Shown here one piece after another: positions 32,940-43,360 of a stretch of 64,000 nt of DNA (positions within the stretch are counted from its first letter, which is position 1; each line of letters opens with the position of its first letter). Where the stretch lies: assembly GCA_050288625.1 (NCBI GenBank), contig JBNKEE010000036.1, positions 1 through 64,000 on the forward strand. The letters run 5' to 3'. This DNA comes from JAAGZL01 sp050288625 (GTDB lineage Bacteria > Pseudomonadota > Gammaproteobacteria > Chromatiales > Chromatiaceae). Made by a program: the position numbers and the translations under genes. Under the pieces are notes generated by a model. The model was not told the DNA's origin and made no database searches. It was given only the letters and a program-made list of their open reading frames with translations.

Positions 32940-35597
32940 TCAGTCGTATTTGACTACCATATTCTTTACTGCGGCCTGGGCCGTTGCCAACCTGGCTATG
33001 GGCACGCGGAAGGGTGAACATGACACATAGTCCAGACCGGTTTTATGGCAGAACTCAATGGAAGCCGGGTCCCCTCCATGTTCGCCGCAGATACCCACCT
33101 TGAGGTCTCTGCGTACACTTCTTCCCTTGGTTGTACCCATCTCTAATAGTTGTCCGACACCTGTGGTGTCTAGGGACTGGAATGGATCGCAGTATAGAAT
33201 CTCCTGCTTGATGTATTCAGGCAGAAACGTGTTCACGTCATCACGGCTGTAACCAAAGGTCATCTGTGTAAGGTCGTTGGTGCCGAAACTAAAGAAGTCG
33301 GCAAATTCAGCGATCTCATCAGCGGTCAGGGCTGCGCGTGGTATCTCGATCATGGTACCTATGAGGATATCCAGAGAGTTGCTGTAACCAGCTGACTCTT
33401 TGACGGATGCTATAGTGGCTTCTACCTTGGAACGCAGCAGGGATAGCTCATTAGCGGTTCCGACCAGAGGGATCATGATCTCAGGTTTGGCGTCGATACC
33501 GTCTTTTAGGCATGCAATTGCAGCCTCGGTAATGGCCCTTACCTGCATCTCAAGGATCTCAGGGTAGGTTACGGATAGGCGACAACCACGATGGCCCAAC
33601 ATGGGATTGGCTTCATGTAGTTGAACCAGGCGCTGCTTTACCTTATCAACGGTTATACCCATATGCTCTGCAAGTTCCTGCTGAATCTCTTCGTCGTGAG
33701 GCAGGAACTCATGTAGGGGAGGGTCCAGCAGACGTATGGTCACTGGTAGTCCATCCATTGCAGTGAGGATGCCGATAAAGTCGGTGCGTTGATGAGGCAG
33801 AAGTTTGTCCAGGGCGGCGCGGCGCTGCTGTTCTGTTTCTGCCAGGATCATTTCACGCATATCGGTTATGCGGTGTTCATCAAAGAACATATGCTCGGTA
33901 CGACACAGCCCGATGCCCTCGGCGCCAAAGGCCCTGGCTCTTTCCGCGTCCTTTGGTGTGTCAGCATTGGTTCTTACCTTGAGTTTGCGGAATTCATCCG
34001 CCCACTGCATTATCGCTGCGAACTCATCTGATAGTTCCGGTTCTTTGGTGGGAACTTCACCTGCCATGACCTCACCTGAGGTGCCATCCAAACTGATTAC
34101 GTCGTCGGTACCAAAGGTACGTCCGTTCACAGTGATGGTCTGGCTGTTTTCATCTATTTCTATCTCTCCAGCGCCGGCGACGCAGCATTTACCCCAACCT
34201 CTAGCAACCACCGCTGCATGGCTGGTCATGCCGCCGGTTGAGGTCAGAATCCCCGCCGCGACATGCATACCGTTTACGTCTTCTGGGCTGGTCTCTTTAC
34301 GCACCAGCAGCACTGATTCGCCATTTCCCGTACGCTCAACCACCTCTTCTGCGGTGAAGGCAAGCTTGCCTGATGCAGCTCCAGGCGAGGCCGGAAGCCC
34401 TACGGTTAATACATCTCTTTCTGCATCCGGATCGAAGGTAGGTAGTAGGAGCTGGGTCAGATCGTTTGCTGGGATGCGTACTATAGCGTCACCTCTGGTG
34501 ATGTGTCCTTCCATAAACATATCAACCGCGATCTTTACTGCGGCAAGACCTGTACGTTTTCCTGTTCTGGTTTGCAGTATGTATAGTTTGTCATGTTCAA
34601 TTGTGAACTCGATATCCTGCATCTCGCGATAATGGTCTTCCAGGATGCGTTTTGTCTCCAGCAATTGCTCGTATATTCCACTGTTCCATTCGCTCATTTC
34701 ATTGATGTTCTTGGGAGTGCGGATACCGGCGACAACGTCCTCGCCCTGAGCATTGATAAGGAACTCACCATAAAATTCATTTAAGCCGGTGGATGGATTG
34801 CGGGTGAAGGCGACGCCGGTGCCGGAGTCGTCTCCCATGTTACCGAAGACCATGGTCTGGACGTTTACTGCAGTACCGAGAAGGCCGGTGATTTCATTGA
34901 TCTCACGATAGCTGACGGCGCGTGGGGTGTTCCAACTTTTAAACACAGCCTCAATAGATTTTTCCAGTTGTTGGTAAGGATCTTGTGGGAAGTCCTCTCC
35001 TGTGTGTTTTTTGTATACAGCCTTGTATGCCTCAATCAATTTTTCCAGACCACTTTCGTCCAGTTCGGTATCTAGCTTAACTCCGAATTCTGATTTGATG
35101 CGGTCGAACTCCTTCTCAAACTCCTCATGTGACACACCCATTACCACATCACCAAACATGTTGATCAGGCGACGATAGGCATCCAAGGCAAAACGCCTAT
35201 TGTCGAAGGCTTTGCCCAGGCCGATGATCGCTTGGTCATTCAGACCTAGGTTAAGTACCGTATCCATCATCCCCGGCATACTTACTGCTGCACCACTTCT
35301 TACCGATACGATGAGGGGATTGTCCTCGCAACCAAAATTCTTCCCAGTCTCTTTTTGCAACATCTCCATATTGGAGTGGACTTCTTGCATTAATCGTCCA
35401 GGAAGTTTCCCCCCGCACTTATTGTATTCAGAACATGTCTCTGTTGTTATGGTAAACCCAGGGGGGACGGGGAGTCCTATGGACGTCATTTCCGCAAGGT
35501 TTGCACCTTTGCCTCCAAGCAATTCTTTCATGTCCTTGGAGCCCTCTGACCTGGTTTTTCCGAAGTAGTAGACTCTCTTGAGTGATTCTATTGTCAT
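32940..35597 (-). CDS. ppdK: Pyruvate, phosphate dikinase
   Basis: Interconverts pyruvate, ATP and phosphate with PEP, AMP and pyrophosphate. The 885-residue protein is full length. The N-terminal ATP-grasp part has LLGGKGANLAEMTSIGLPVP and SVRSGAAVSMPGMMDTVLNL. The central phosphohistidine is in TGGMTSHAAVVARGWGKC. The C-terminal PEP domain has GIGLCRTEHMFF, FSFGTNDLTQMTFG and VGICGEHGGDP. The KGAN and SMPGMMDT forms separate it from PEP synthase. A single-gene unit; in a sulfur-oxidising autotroph it could serve gluconeogenesis or pyrophosphate-linked energy use. Confidence 0.95.
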   Translation of the reverse strand: MTIESLKRVYYFGKTRSEGSKDMKELLGGKGANLAEMTSIGLPVPPGFTITTETCSEYNKCGGKLPGRLMQEVHSNMEMLQKETGKNFGCEDNPLIVSVRSGAAVSMPGMMDTVLNLGLNDQAIIGLGKAFDNRRFALDAYRRLINMFGDVVMGVSHEEFEKEFDRIKSEFGVKLDTELDESGLEKLIEAYKAVYKKHTGEDFPQDPYQQLEKSIEAVFKSWNTPRAVSYREINEITGLLGTAVNVQTMVFGNMGDDSGTGVAFTRNPSTGLNEFYGEFLINAQGEDVVAGIRTPKNINEMSEWNSGIYEQLLETKRILEDHYREMQDIEFTIEHDKLYILQTRTGKRTGLAAVKIAVDMFMEGHITRGDAIVRIPANDLTQLLLPTFDPDAERDVLTVGLPASPGAASGKLAFTAEEVVERTGNGESVLLVRKETSPEDVNGMHVAAGILTSTGGMTSHAAVVARGWGKCCVAGAGEIEIDENSQTITVNGRTFGTDDVISLDGTSGEVMAGEVPTKEPELSDEFAAIMQWADEFRKLKVRTNADTPKDAERARAFGAEGIGLCRTEHMFFDEHRITDMREMILAETEQQRRAALDKLLPHQRTDFIGILTAMDGLPVTIRLLDPPLHEFLPHDEEIQQELAEHMGITVDKVKQRLVQLHEANPMLGHRGCRLSVTYPEILEMQVRAITEAAIACLKDGIDAKPEIMIPLVGTANELSLLRSKVEATIASVKESAGYSNSLDILIGTMIEIPRAALTADEIAEFADFFSFGTNDLTQMTFGYSRDDVNTFLPEYIKQEILYCDPFQSLDTTGVGQLLEMGTTKGRSVRRDLKVGICGEHGGDPASIEFCHKTGLDYVSCSPFRVPIARLATAQAAVKNMVVKYD

Positions 35598-35794
35598 GTC
35601 GTGGCCTTAATGGGCAGTAGATATATAAGAAATAATTAATAATTACAGTATGTTATGGTTATTGTTGGTATATGAACAATATACTGCAAATCTGCACTAT
35701 CTTAATTAACAGGAGCTAATATTCAAGTCTTTATGCAGACCTAAATAAAACTGTCACATTCTAGATGGATTTTTCGGGGACTGCTTTAAAATAA

Positions 35795-36988
35795 TCAATA
35801 GTTATTATTGTTTTGGTCCCATTTGTGTAGCCAGGGCAATAGATCATCAGCTGGCATTGGGCTTGCCATTAAGAATCCCTGGGCGCGGTCACAGCCAAGA
35901 TTTTCTAAATCTATTAAGGCCTCCTTGGTTTCAACTCCCTCTGCTACAACAGTCATGTCCATTTCATGGGCCAACATTATAGATAGTTTAGCGATAGTGC
36001 TTGAAACCGGATCTCTATCCAGATGCCGGATAAAAGATCGGTCTATCTTGATCTCCGTGAATGGTATCCTGGCGAGCTTCTCCAGAGATGAGTGTCCGGT
36101 TCCAAAGTCATCTATGGAGAGCTTGAAGCCTTTCATACGTATTCTGGTTAGTATATCTAGCGATTTGGAAAGATCGGAGATAGCTGAAGTCTCTGTGATT
36201 TCAAGAGTGACATTGCTTGGATCTATCTGATATTGCTGAGCCATGGCGAGTAGTTTTTCTGGGAAGCCATAATCACTTACCGTACGGGGTGAAATATTCA
36301 CAGATATGTCTATAGATGCTCCCTCACTGTTCCACTGGCTGCGTTGCTGCAGCGCCTTATCTAAAACGAATCTTGCGATCTCATCAATCAGCTCTGTCCC
36401 TTCTGCCAAAGGCAAGAAATTAGCCGGAACTAACAACCCTCTTGCTGGGTGATTCCAGCGAATAAGGGTTTCGGCTCCTACAAGCCTTTTACTGGAGATT
36501 TCTATCTGTGGTTGGTAGTAAATCTCTAACTCATCATTATGAATAGCTTTAGATAGCTCTTCCTCTGTGATTTCATGTTCTGCTACCTTTTCTATCGATA
36601 ATGGGTTATCTGGGCGTTGTTGTGATTTTTTAAGGAGAACGACCAGTTCGTCCTTTCTGAATGGTTTGCTCATTGTTCCTAGGAGGTGTAGACCCAACTC
36701 GAGAGCCAGTTCCTGAGCTGAATAGAGGACGCTCTTGTCTACGCCGCTCATCAGAATGATTGAGGCATTACTTTTACGTTTACCAAGAAATCTGATCAGT
36801 TCAATACCGTCAATATCCGGCATGAAGAGATCAAGTACAACTACGCTTGCTTTATCCTTATACTGATTTACGAATTCAGTAGCGTGAGTTGCTTTAATTG
36901 CATTGAAGCCTTGCTTAATTGCAACGTTGCAAACGAACTCCCCCATTTCAGGTTCGTCATCTACCACGATAAGCCACGGTTGTATCAT
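35795..36988 (-). CDS. Response regulator with EAL c-di-GMP phosphodiesterase domain
   Basis: A 397-residue protein. The receiver (1-120) has DDE near the start, phospho-Asp in VVLDLFMPD and MSKPFR. The EAL domain (about 140-395) keeps the metal and catalytic residues: ETLIRWNHPA (the EAL motif reads ETL), SVNISPRTV, LEITET, IDDFGTGHSS, EIKIDRSFI, VAEGVE and AQGFLM. It probably hydrolyses c-di-GMP to pGpG under phosphorylation control. It lies 8 bases after the first hybrid kinase gene and is the likely output of that operon. Confidence 0.92.
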   Translation of the reverse strand: MIQPWLIVVDDEPEMGEFVCNVAIKQGFNAIKATHATEFVNQYKDKASVVVLDLFMPDIDGIELIRFLGKRKSNASIILMSGVDKSVLYSAQELALELGLHLLGTMSKPFRKDELVVLLKKSQQRPDNPLSIEKVAEHEITEEELSKAIHNDELEIYYQPQIEISSKRLVGAETLIRWNHPARGLLVPANFLPLAEGTELIDEIARFVLDKALQQRSQWNSEGASIDISVNISPRTVSDYGFPEKLLAMAQQYQIDPSNVTLEITETSAISDLSKSLDILTRIRMKGFKLSIDDFGTGHSSLEKLARIPFTEIKIDRSFIRHLDRDPVSSTIAKLSIMLAHEMDMTVVAEGVETKEALIDLENLGCDRAQGFLMASPMPADDLLPWLHKWDQNNNNY

Positions 36989-36996
36989 ACTTGTAC

Positions 36997-39228
36997 CTAC
37001 TTTGAATCTAAGGTCTTTCTTATCTGGTCAATAAGCTCGGTTTTACGATATGGTTTTCTGAGCATTGCATACCCAGATACTTCATACTGTTGTTTGTTTG
37101 TTTTGTGGATGAATCCTGATGCGAGAAGGATCTTAATCTCTGGATAGTTCTGCTTTGTATATTGCGCAAGCGCTAGGCCATCCATACCTCCAGGCATAAC
37201 TACGTCACTAAATAGGAGATCAACCTTGGGATGCTTGTTTAGGACATCTATCGCCTCAGCTGCAGTTCCAGCCTTTAATACGTGATAACCATATTTGCTC
37301 AAGGTGCCTTCAGCAATTAATGCCAGGTCTGGCTCATCGTCCACAACTAATATGGTTTCATCTCCTCCCTGCTGAATTACCTCTGAACTCGTATTTTGGT
37401 CCATGCAAGATGAATTCTGATTTGACCTGGGCAGGAATATCTCAACGGTTGTCCCTGTGTTTGGTTTGGAGATTAGATTTATATATCCCCGCACTCTTTT
37501 TACAAAGCCGTAAACCATGCTGAGTCCAAGGCCGCTGCCTTTACTTCCTGGTTTTGTGGTGAAGAATGGATCTAAAACCTTTTCTATGATGTCTTCATTT
37601 ATTCCGGATCCAGTGTCGCGAACGCTGACCAGTACATATTCTCCTACTTCTGCTCCAGTATGCTGTTTTGTATATTGCTCGTCTATTGTGCTATTGCTGG
37701 TGGTTATGAATAGCTTACCTCCATCTGGCATGGCGTCCCTTGCATTAACTGCAAGATTGATGATCGCATCCTCTAATTCACCTTGATTGATGTCAGTCAT
37801 CCATAGATCCTTGTTTAAGGAGACGTGAACAGAAATAGAGGCGGTGAGTGATTTTTCTATCAGGTTTTGCATATCAGTAATTACCTGATTTATGCATAGA
37901 GGCTTGGTCTCGGGTGTTGCCTTGCGCGAGAAGGACAAGAGACGGCGGGTTAGATCTGATCCTCGAAGCGCAGCTTTGAGCGCAGATTTTGTATGTTGCT
38001 TTGCTGAACCATCGTCCAGTTCATCTTGTAGAAGGTCAAGATTGCCAACAATGATGCCAAGCAAGTTATTGAAGTCGTGAGCTATACCTCCGGTGAGTTG
38101 TCCAATTGCTTCCATCTTTTGTGCTCGACGCAGGGTATCTTCTGTGCGCTTGCGTTCAGTTATATCAGTGGCGACATTGCATATGGCATATGGATAGCCA
38201 TCATTTCGTGTGAGGGTGAATTTGATGGATAGATAAGTATGCATCCCGTCTTTCTGGGGCATCTCTTCAATGAACTCTTGTTGCATACCAGATTCAAGCG
38301 CTTTTTTGTCATTTGCTTGAAAAATATCAGCCTGCTCGCTGGGGAATATGTCGTAATCTGTCATCCCATGTACATCAGGCCCGGAAAGTTCAAACGTCTT
38401 CTCAAATCTCTCGTTTACCAGGATATACTTACCGTCTGGGCTTTTCAGTGTTATGACAGCAGTTGTATTGTTTATGATTGCTTGTAACCGTTCTTCGCTT
38501 TCTCTTAGACCTGATTCTGTTTTTATGCGTTCCGTAATATCCTTAAAAACAACGACCGCTCCATTTTCACCATAGTTCTCTCTGATAGGCGTTACAGTAT
38601 ATTCAACATGAAAGTAGCTGCCATCTTTGCACCAGAATATATCGTCAAGTACATGATGGGTATCTTTCTTTTGGATTGCCCAATAAACAGGACAATCCTC
38701 TATGTTGTTAGGGGTCTTGTCGTCTTTCGAATGATGGATTATTAGATGAATGTTTTTGTTGATGAGGTCTTCTTTACTCCAGCCGGTTCTTTTTACTAGA
38801 TAGTTATTTACAAATGTCGTATTCCCTTGAGAATCTATTCCAAAAATGCCGTTGTCAGCTGAATCAAGCAGTAGCTGCCCGTATTTATTGGCACTTTTTA
38901 AGCTTTGAGTGGCGTCCTTTAAGGCCTTATTTGCTTTCGATGTTCTGATGGCAAATACGCACAATACAAGAAATGCTGTGGAGAGGATGAAGATTGATAG
39001 TCGGTATATATCTGCAGTATTGCTTTTGATGCTCTGGTTGTTTGAGTTACTGCCTGCTGGCGCAGTGTCGGATATGTTGGTGTGAGTTATTATCTGCTCC
39101 CTGGCTGGAGATATTATTACGCCTGTATTTTCCTGTTGCTGTGCCGCAGATATATTCAACAGAGGCAGGCTTGCAACTACGGCAGCAATGATACATTTGA
39201 CTAAATTGTTAATTTTCTTTGCAAGCAT
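36997..39228 (-). CDS. PAS-PAS hybrid histidine kinase
   Basis: A 743-residue protein with a signal-like N-terminus (IIAAVVASLPLLNISAAQQ), one membrane helix at about residues 77-95, and two PAS domains (about 115-235 and 240-365; the first includes DDIFWCKDGSYFHVEY). HisKA has IGQLTGGIAHDFNNLLGIIV with phospho-His, and HATPase has NLAVNARDAMPDGG and GSGLGLSMVYGFVK. A C-terminal receiver carries LLFSDVVMPGGMDG. It lies 4 bases after the related kinase at 39233 and 8 bases before the REC-EAL gene, so all three form one operon. Confidence 0.9.
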   Translation of the reverse strand: MLAKKINNLVKCIIAAVVASLPLLNISAAQQQENTGVIISPAREQIITHTNISDTAPAGSNSNNQSIKSNTADIYRLSIFILSTAFLVLCVFAIRTSKANKALKDATQSLKSANKYGQLLLDSADNGIFGIDSQGNTTFVNNYLVKRTGWSKEDLINKNIHLIIHHSKDDKTPNNIEDCPVYWAIQKKDTHHVLDDIFWCKDGSYFHVEYTVTPIRENYGENGAVVVFKDITERIKTESGLRESEERLQAIINNTTAVITLKSPDGKYILVNERFEKTFELSGPDVHGMTDYDIFPSEQADIFQANDKKALESGMQQEFIEEMPQKDGMHTYLSIKFTLTRNDGYPYAICNVATDITERKRTEDTLRRAQKMEAIGQLTGGIAHDFNNLLGIIVGNLDLLQDELDDGSAKQHTKSALKAALRGSDLTRRLLSFSRKATPETKPLCINQVITDMQNLIEKSLTASISVHVSLNKDLWMTDINQGELEDAIINLAVNARDAMPDGGKLFITTSNSTIDEQYTKQHTGAEVGEYVLVSVRDTGSGINEDIIEKVLDPFFTTKPGSKGSGLGLSMVYGFVKRVRGYINLISKPNTGTTVEIFLPRSNQNSSCMDQNTSSEVIQQGGDETILVVDDEPDLALIAEGTLSKYGYHVLKAGTAAEAIDVLNKHPKVDLLFSDVVMPGGMDGLALAQYTKQNYPEIKILLASGFIHKTNKQQYEVSGYAMLRKPYRKTELIDQIRKTLDSK

Positions 39229-39232
39229 AGAT

Positions 39233-41932
39233 CTAAATTCTGCTGTCCAGTAATTCTCTGATGCTTTTAACCATTTCGTTGCGGCGATAGGGTTTGCTTA
39301 AAAAGGTGTATCCTATATTATTGTTTTGATGGTTATGGAACTTGTTAGTAAATCCTGATGCTAATAGTATTTTTATTTCTGGATACAATCGATTTACTTC
39401 ATCGGCGAGAGCGTAGCCATCCATACCGCCAGGCATAACAACATCGCTAAAAACCAGATCGATATTTTTATTGTTTTTTAGTATGCCTAAGGCCTCGTCT
39501 GCATTAGACGCGATGAAATGTTTGTATCCTAGTTTGTCCAGGGTTTTTCCGGCTATGCCAGCCAGGTCCATTTCGTCGTCAACTATCAGTATGGTTTCTT
39601 GGCCCTCGAGTTTGAGGTCGATGTCTAAGTCATTATCATTGATACGAGTTGTACCCGAAGGTGTACGTGGAAAGAAGATCTTAAATGTTGTACCGGTTTC
39701 AGGTTCTGAATAGAGAACAATGTGTCCTTTAGATCGCTTTATAAATCCGTAAATCATGGGGATACCCAAGCCGGTACCTTTCCCTGTAGGCTTGGTCGTA
39801 AAGAACGGTTCAAAGATACGATCTTTTACTGATTCAGGAATTCCCTCTCCAGTATCACTCACCGTTAATAGTACATACTCTCCAGGCTTTATATCTGGGT
39901 GTATATCGATAAATGTGTCATCAGTGACTACATTCTTTGTTTCTATAATAAATCTTCCACCATCTGGCATTGCGTCTCTTGAGTTGACGGCTAAGTTGAT
40001 AATTGCATCTTCCAGTTCTCCTGGATTAATGTTTGTATACCAGAGATTATTTGATAGATTTGCCTCAACGCAGATCGATGAGGTGAGTGACTTTTCTATC
40101 ATATTGTGCATTCCAGCAATCACCTCATTGATGTTCAGTGGGCTGGTGTCAGTGGTTGAAGTTCTAGAGAAGGCCAGAAGTCTTTTAGTTAGGTCAGAGC
40201 CGCGTAGTGACGCCTTTAATGCAGAATCTAACTGATTCTTTATGCTGGCATCGCTATTAGCTAGCTCCTCTTCTAAAAGATCCAGATTACCAATTACTAT
40301 GCCGAGTAGATTGTTGAAGTCGTGGGCGATCCCTCCTGTAAGCTGACCAAGAGCCTTCATTTTTTGAGTGCGGCGTAATATTTCCTCTGTGCGCTTTGTC
40401 TCTGTTAAGTCCTGCATGGTGGCGATAAAGTGCCTGCGTATAGTGCCTTCTTCTGAATTAGATGATTGATGAGGAAGGTACATCTCACTTATTGAGAGTA
40501 GATTGGGGAATACGGACCCGTCACTGCGTTTGCCCACTGCTTCCAGTTTTCGATCTACAATTCTGCTATCGCCATGGTCTATATACTCAGATATGTATTT
40601 GTCGTGGTTTTCGCTATGGGGTGAGGGGATGAGCATTGAGACGTTTTGCCCAATGACTTCATCAGCCTGGTAACCAAACATTTTTTCTGCTGCTGGATTA
40701 AATGTCTCAATGGCTCCTGATTCGTCAGTGGTCAGAAGCCCCACAACAATATTATCAATTATAGATTTAAGTTTTCTCTCGCTAGCGGCATGAGCTCTCT
40801 CTTCTTTTCTGTAGTCACGTGTCCTCACTTCTACTTCACGCTCTAAATCACAACTGTATCTTGATAGAGCTTTGTTGGTGCTTTCAACAGTGTTGGCCAT
40901 TTTGTTGAAGGTGTCTGCAAGGATCTGCAGTTCATCTCCAGTGTTGATTAATATGCGCGTTCTGAAATCTCCTTTAGATATCTTTTCTGCACCTGTGCTC
41001 AATATCTTTATCGAGTGCAGAAACCCCCTGGATAGCCACAGCACTAACGTTAAGGCAATAATGGATCCGGCAATAATGAATTGACCAATCTGATGGTATA
41101 TCTGATCGATTGAATCTTTATACAGAGCCTGCGGGTAAGAGAGAAGGATATAATGATTGGTTGATGGCGCGATGCTGGTGAAAGATCTTAAGCTGTTGAG
41201 GTATGGTGTATTGAAAATGGAAGCAGAAATTGTCTTATTGGTATTTTTGATGAGTTGCTCATATATTTTTTTTCCGACCTGGGTGTTTCTCTGCTCGAGA
41301 TCAGACTGAGCTACTGTTGAAGCAACTAAATTATGATCGTTGATTATAGAGATATCTAGTTCTGAATCTCCCTTTATCTGTCTCAGCAGTTTTGTATTGA
41401 TTGGAAATCCAACAAGTAGGATGCCGGGCGGAGGTTGTGTATTTTGTTTATTAGAGACAGGGGTCGATTTAATTAGATACAGTTTATTATCAATCTCGGC
41501 TAAGGCGTTATAGCCTATTTGCCTATCTAGCCTATGAAGTTCGAACGACTTTACATTGGGAGTGTCCCTGACACCTTCTATTACCTCACCTTTTCTATCA
41601 AGCAGGAAGAGCATGTTGGTGCCGTGTGTTTCTCGAAGATCTTTGAGTTTCTCTTTGATTAACCCGTGGTTATTATTTTGTACGGCTTTTGCGAAGGCCT
41701 TATCTTTAGCCATACGGTCGCCAATCATCTTAGCGGATTTTTCCATAGCGCCAAGTAGGTTATTTAAGGCGTTGGTGGTGGATTCGAATTTAACATCTAA
41801 GGCGGAGTCCATAGCCTTTGCAGCGGTTGTAACACTCAACCATCCGGCAATGAGGAAGCTGAGTGTAAGGAATAGCAGCAGCACCAGGAGAAATCTGAAT
41901 CGAAGGCTTTTTGCAAAGCGCAGATTGCTCAT
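39233..41932 (-). CDS. Cache/HAMP/PAS hybrid histidine kinase
   Basis: An 899-residue membrane kinase. Two helices (about 13-32 and 287-308) flank a roughly 250-residue periplasmic sensor of dCACHE type (VKSFELHRLDRQIGY, GILLVGFPINTKL). HAMP follows (ILSTGAEKISKGDFRTRILI), then PAS (IIDNIVVGLLTTDESGAIET) with an iPAS-like SMLIPSPH. HisKA is LGQLTGGIAHDFNNLLGIV, HATPase includes GKGTGLGIPMIYGFIK, and a receiver ends the protein (VFSDVVMPGGMDG). Its kinase core closely resembles that of the downstream kinase, so they are paralogues. First gene of the three-gene operon. Confidence 0.9.
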   Translation of the reverse strand: MSNLRFAKSLRFRFLLVLLLFLTLSFLIAGWLSVTTAAKAMDSALDVKFESTTNALNNLLGAMEKSAKMIGDRMAKDKAFAKAVQNNNHGLIKEKLKDLRETHGTNMLFLLDRKGEVIEGVRDTPNVKSFELHRLDRQIGYNALAEIDNKLYLIKSTPVSNKQNTQPPPGILLVGFPINTKLLRQIKGDSELDISIINDHNLVASTVAQSDLEQRNTQVGKKIYEQLIKNTNKTISASIFNTPYLNSLRSFTSIAPSTNHYILLSYPQALYKDSIDQIYHQIGQFIIAGSIIALTLVLWLSRGFLHSIKILSTGAEKISKGDFRTRILINTGDELQILADTFNKMANTVESTNKALSRYSCDLEREVEVRTRDYRKEERAHAASERKLKSIIDNIVVGLLTTDESGAIETFNPAAEKMFGYQADEVIGQNVSMLIPSPHSENHDKYISEYIDHGDSRIVDRKLEAVGKRSDGSVFPNLLSISEMYLPHQSSNSEEGTIRRHFIATMQDLTETKRTEEILRRTQKMKALGQLTGGIAHDFNNLLGIVIGNLDLLEEELANSDASIKNQLDSALKASLRGSDLTKRLLAFSRTSTTDTSPLNINEVIAGMHNMIEKSLTSSICVEANLSNNLWYTNINPGELEDAIINLAVNSRDAMPDGGRFIIETKNVVTDDTFIDIHPDIKPGEYVLLTVSDTGEGIPESVKDRIFEPFFTTKPTGKGTGLGIPMIYGFIKRSKGHIVLYSEPETGTTFKIFFPRTPSGTTRINDNDLDIDLKLEGQETILIVDDEMDLAGIAGKTLDKLGYKHFIASNADEALGILKNNKNIDLVFSDVVMPGGMDGYALADEVNRLYPEIKILLASGFTNKFHNHQNNNIGYTFLSKPYRRNEMVKSIRELLDSRI

Positions 41933-42313
41933 GGCCTATACCTCGTGCCATCGCTCAGAATAACTGAGCGAATTTTGAGGGATAATCTGTTATTGGTATA
42001 TGGTTGTTCTAATTTTTCTTGTGTCACTGTATAACATCTCTACTGTTTTACAGCTTTCCTGCCGTTTTATAGTCAAATATGTTTAATGATTATCAGGCGT
42101 AGTTGCACTGAAGATGTCTCAGATCAACTAAATATCGACCGGCATGTTATTATCTTTAGAATTAATTTATGATTATCTAATATGCGTTAAGCATACAGTA
42201 TACGCAATACTAACGTAACATACTTGAAAGGAATTACACCAGGATGTTGCGATTAATTATGGATGTACCAATGAGGTATGACATTGGTCAAAAACACCGC
42301 TTATTTATAATCT
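41933..42313. other. AT-rich intergenic region upstream of the hybrid-kinase operon
   Basis: Lies before the operon that starts at 41932 and after the DUF6763-like gene, so it should contain the operon promoter. No convincing gene or RNA structure was found; a plus-strand frame opening near 42243 runs antisense into the next gene and looks accidental. Confidence 0.35.
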
Positions 42314-42697
42314 TTATACTTCATCCCATGGCTCTTCATAACTGGGTACATCATCTGAGTCGTCAGGGTCCATGAGATCTTCGGATAGACCTTGGTCGCT
42401 GAATCCCTTTAGTTCAAGAGCAGGTGCATCCCAATCATCGGGGCCAGTGTCAGTAATGGAAGAACCTAGGTCATCCAGTTCAGATACATCTAATGCTCCA
42501 GAAATATCTTCCGGTGACTCTATCTGTTCAATTTCCATTAGGTACCAATCATCAATGTCAATCTCTTCAATGTCACCGTCAAAATACTGAATCTCAATTA
42601 CGAACTCACTTTCATCCACAGCAACGACCTGGAATTTCTGACCTTTGTCCAGATGCTGATACCAAGTGCTGACAATGGGATCTGCTTCCGTAGTCAT
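42314..42697 (-). CDS. DUF6763-like acidic protein
   Basis: A 127-residue very acidic protein. The first 60 residues (PIVSTWYQHLDKGQKFQVVA, EIQYFDGDIEEIDIDDWYLM) form a small beta domain seen in gammaproteobacterial proteins labelled DUF6763. The remainder is Asp/Glu-rich and probably disordered (PDDSDDVPSYEEPWDEV). No signal peptide or catalytic motif is seen. It is a single gene and its function is unknown. Family assignment is by recollection of the pattern. Confidence 0.6.
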   Translation of the reverse strand: MTTEADPIVSTWYQHLDKGQKFQVVAVDESEFVIEIQYFDGDIEEIDIDDWYLMEIEQIESPEDISGALDVSELDDLGSSITDTGPDDWDAPALELKGFSDQGLSEDLMDPDDSDDVPSYEEPWDEV

Positions 42698-43360
42698 ATC
42701 TACTCTCCCGCATCAAAAGCTACTAGTTGATAGCCGTTCCTATAGTTCTGAGTATATACACTGATGGAAAAATCGTTAGGTAAAAATTTATATATAAAAT
42801 CACGAGACATTCAGATTAGAAACCTAGCCGGTTAAGAACCTTGTTATTCGGTTGGTCACATCTGGCATGATCGATGTAAATCAACTAGGAATAAAAATAC
42901 TGTTACTGAAATAATCAATCCTAATATCGTATGACTGTGGCTGGTATGGTGATTGTTACATGGTTATTTGTGGCCAATAAATCGGTTATAAGGGTAAAGA
43001 ATTTTGCCAATTGAACGATACCTATGGTTGAAATACCTGTTTGTTCTGGTTTGGAAGTAGATGATTATTTATGGGCATGAGATATCAATGCAGATATAAT
43101 GTCATCGCAAAAAAACAAACAGGATTAACAATCATCTATAACTGATTGTGTTGGAAGAAAAAACGTATCTATGGCATGGTTATAAAAAATACTGGTTCAA
43201 CATCGAGCCTTGTTTTTAAAGCGATTTTTGTCATGTTTCTGTGTTTTTTTCCTAGTATTAATGATGCTGAGTGAAGAGTTTAGTTGTTAGTTTAGGGTTT
43301 CTATACATAACGAAAGCTAGCTGTAGATTTATATGTATAGAGTAAAAAATGGTGTAAAAA
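42698..43360. other. Long AT-rich intergenic region
   Basis: More than 650 bases with no supported gene on either strand; the only open frames are short and start without ribosome sites. No perfect repeat, terminator or tRNA was found. It contains the promoters of the flanking divergent genes and could hold an undetected small RNA. Confidence 0.4.

Noticed and set aside
33805..34632. 275-codon frame opposite ppdK
   Set aside because: It is a shadow of the ppdK codon pattern, rich in Ser and Ala, with no family resemblance.
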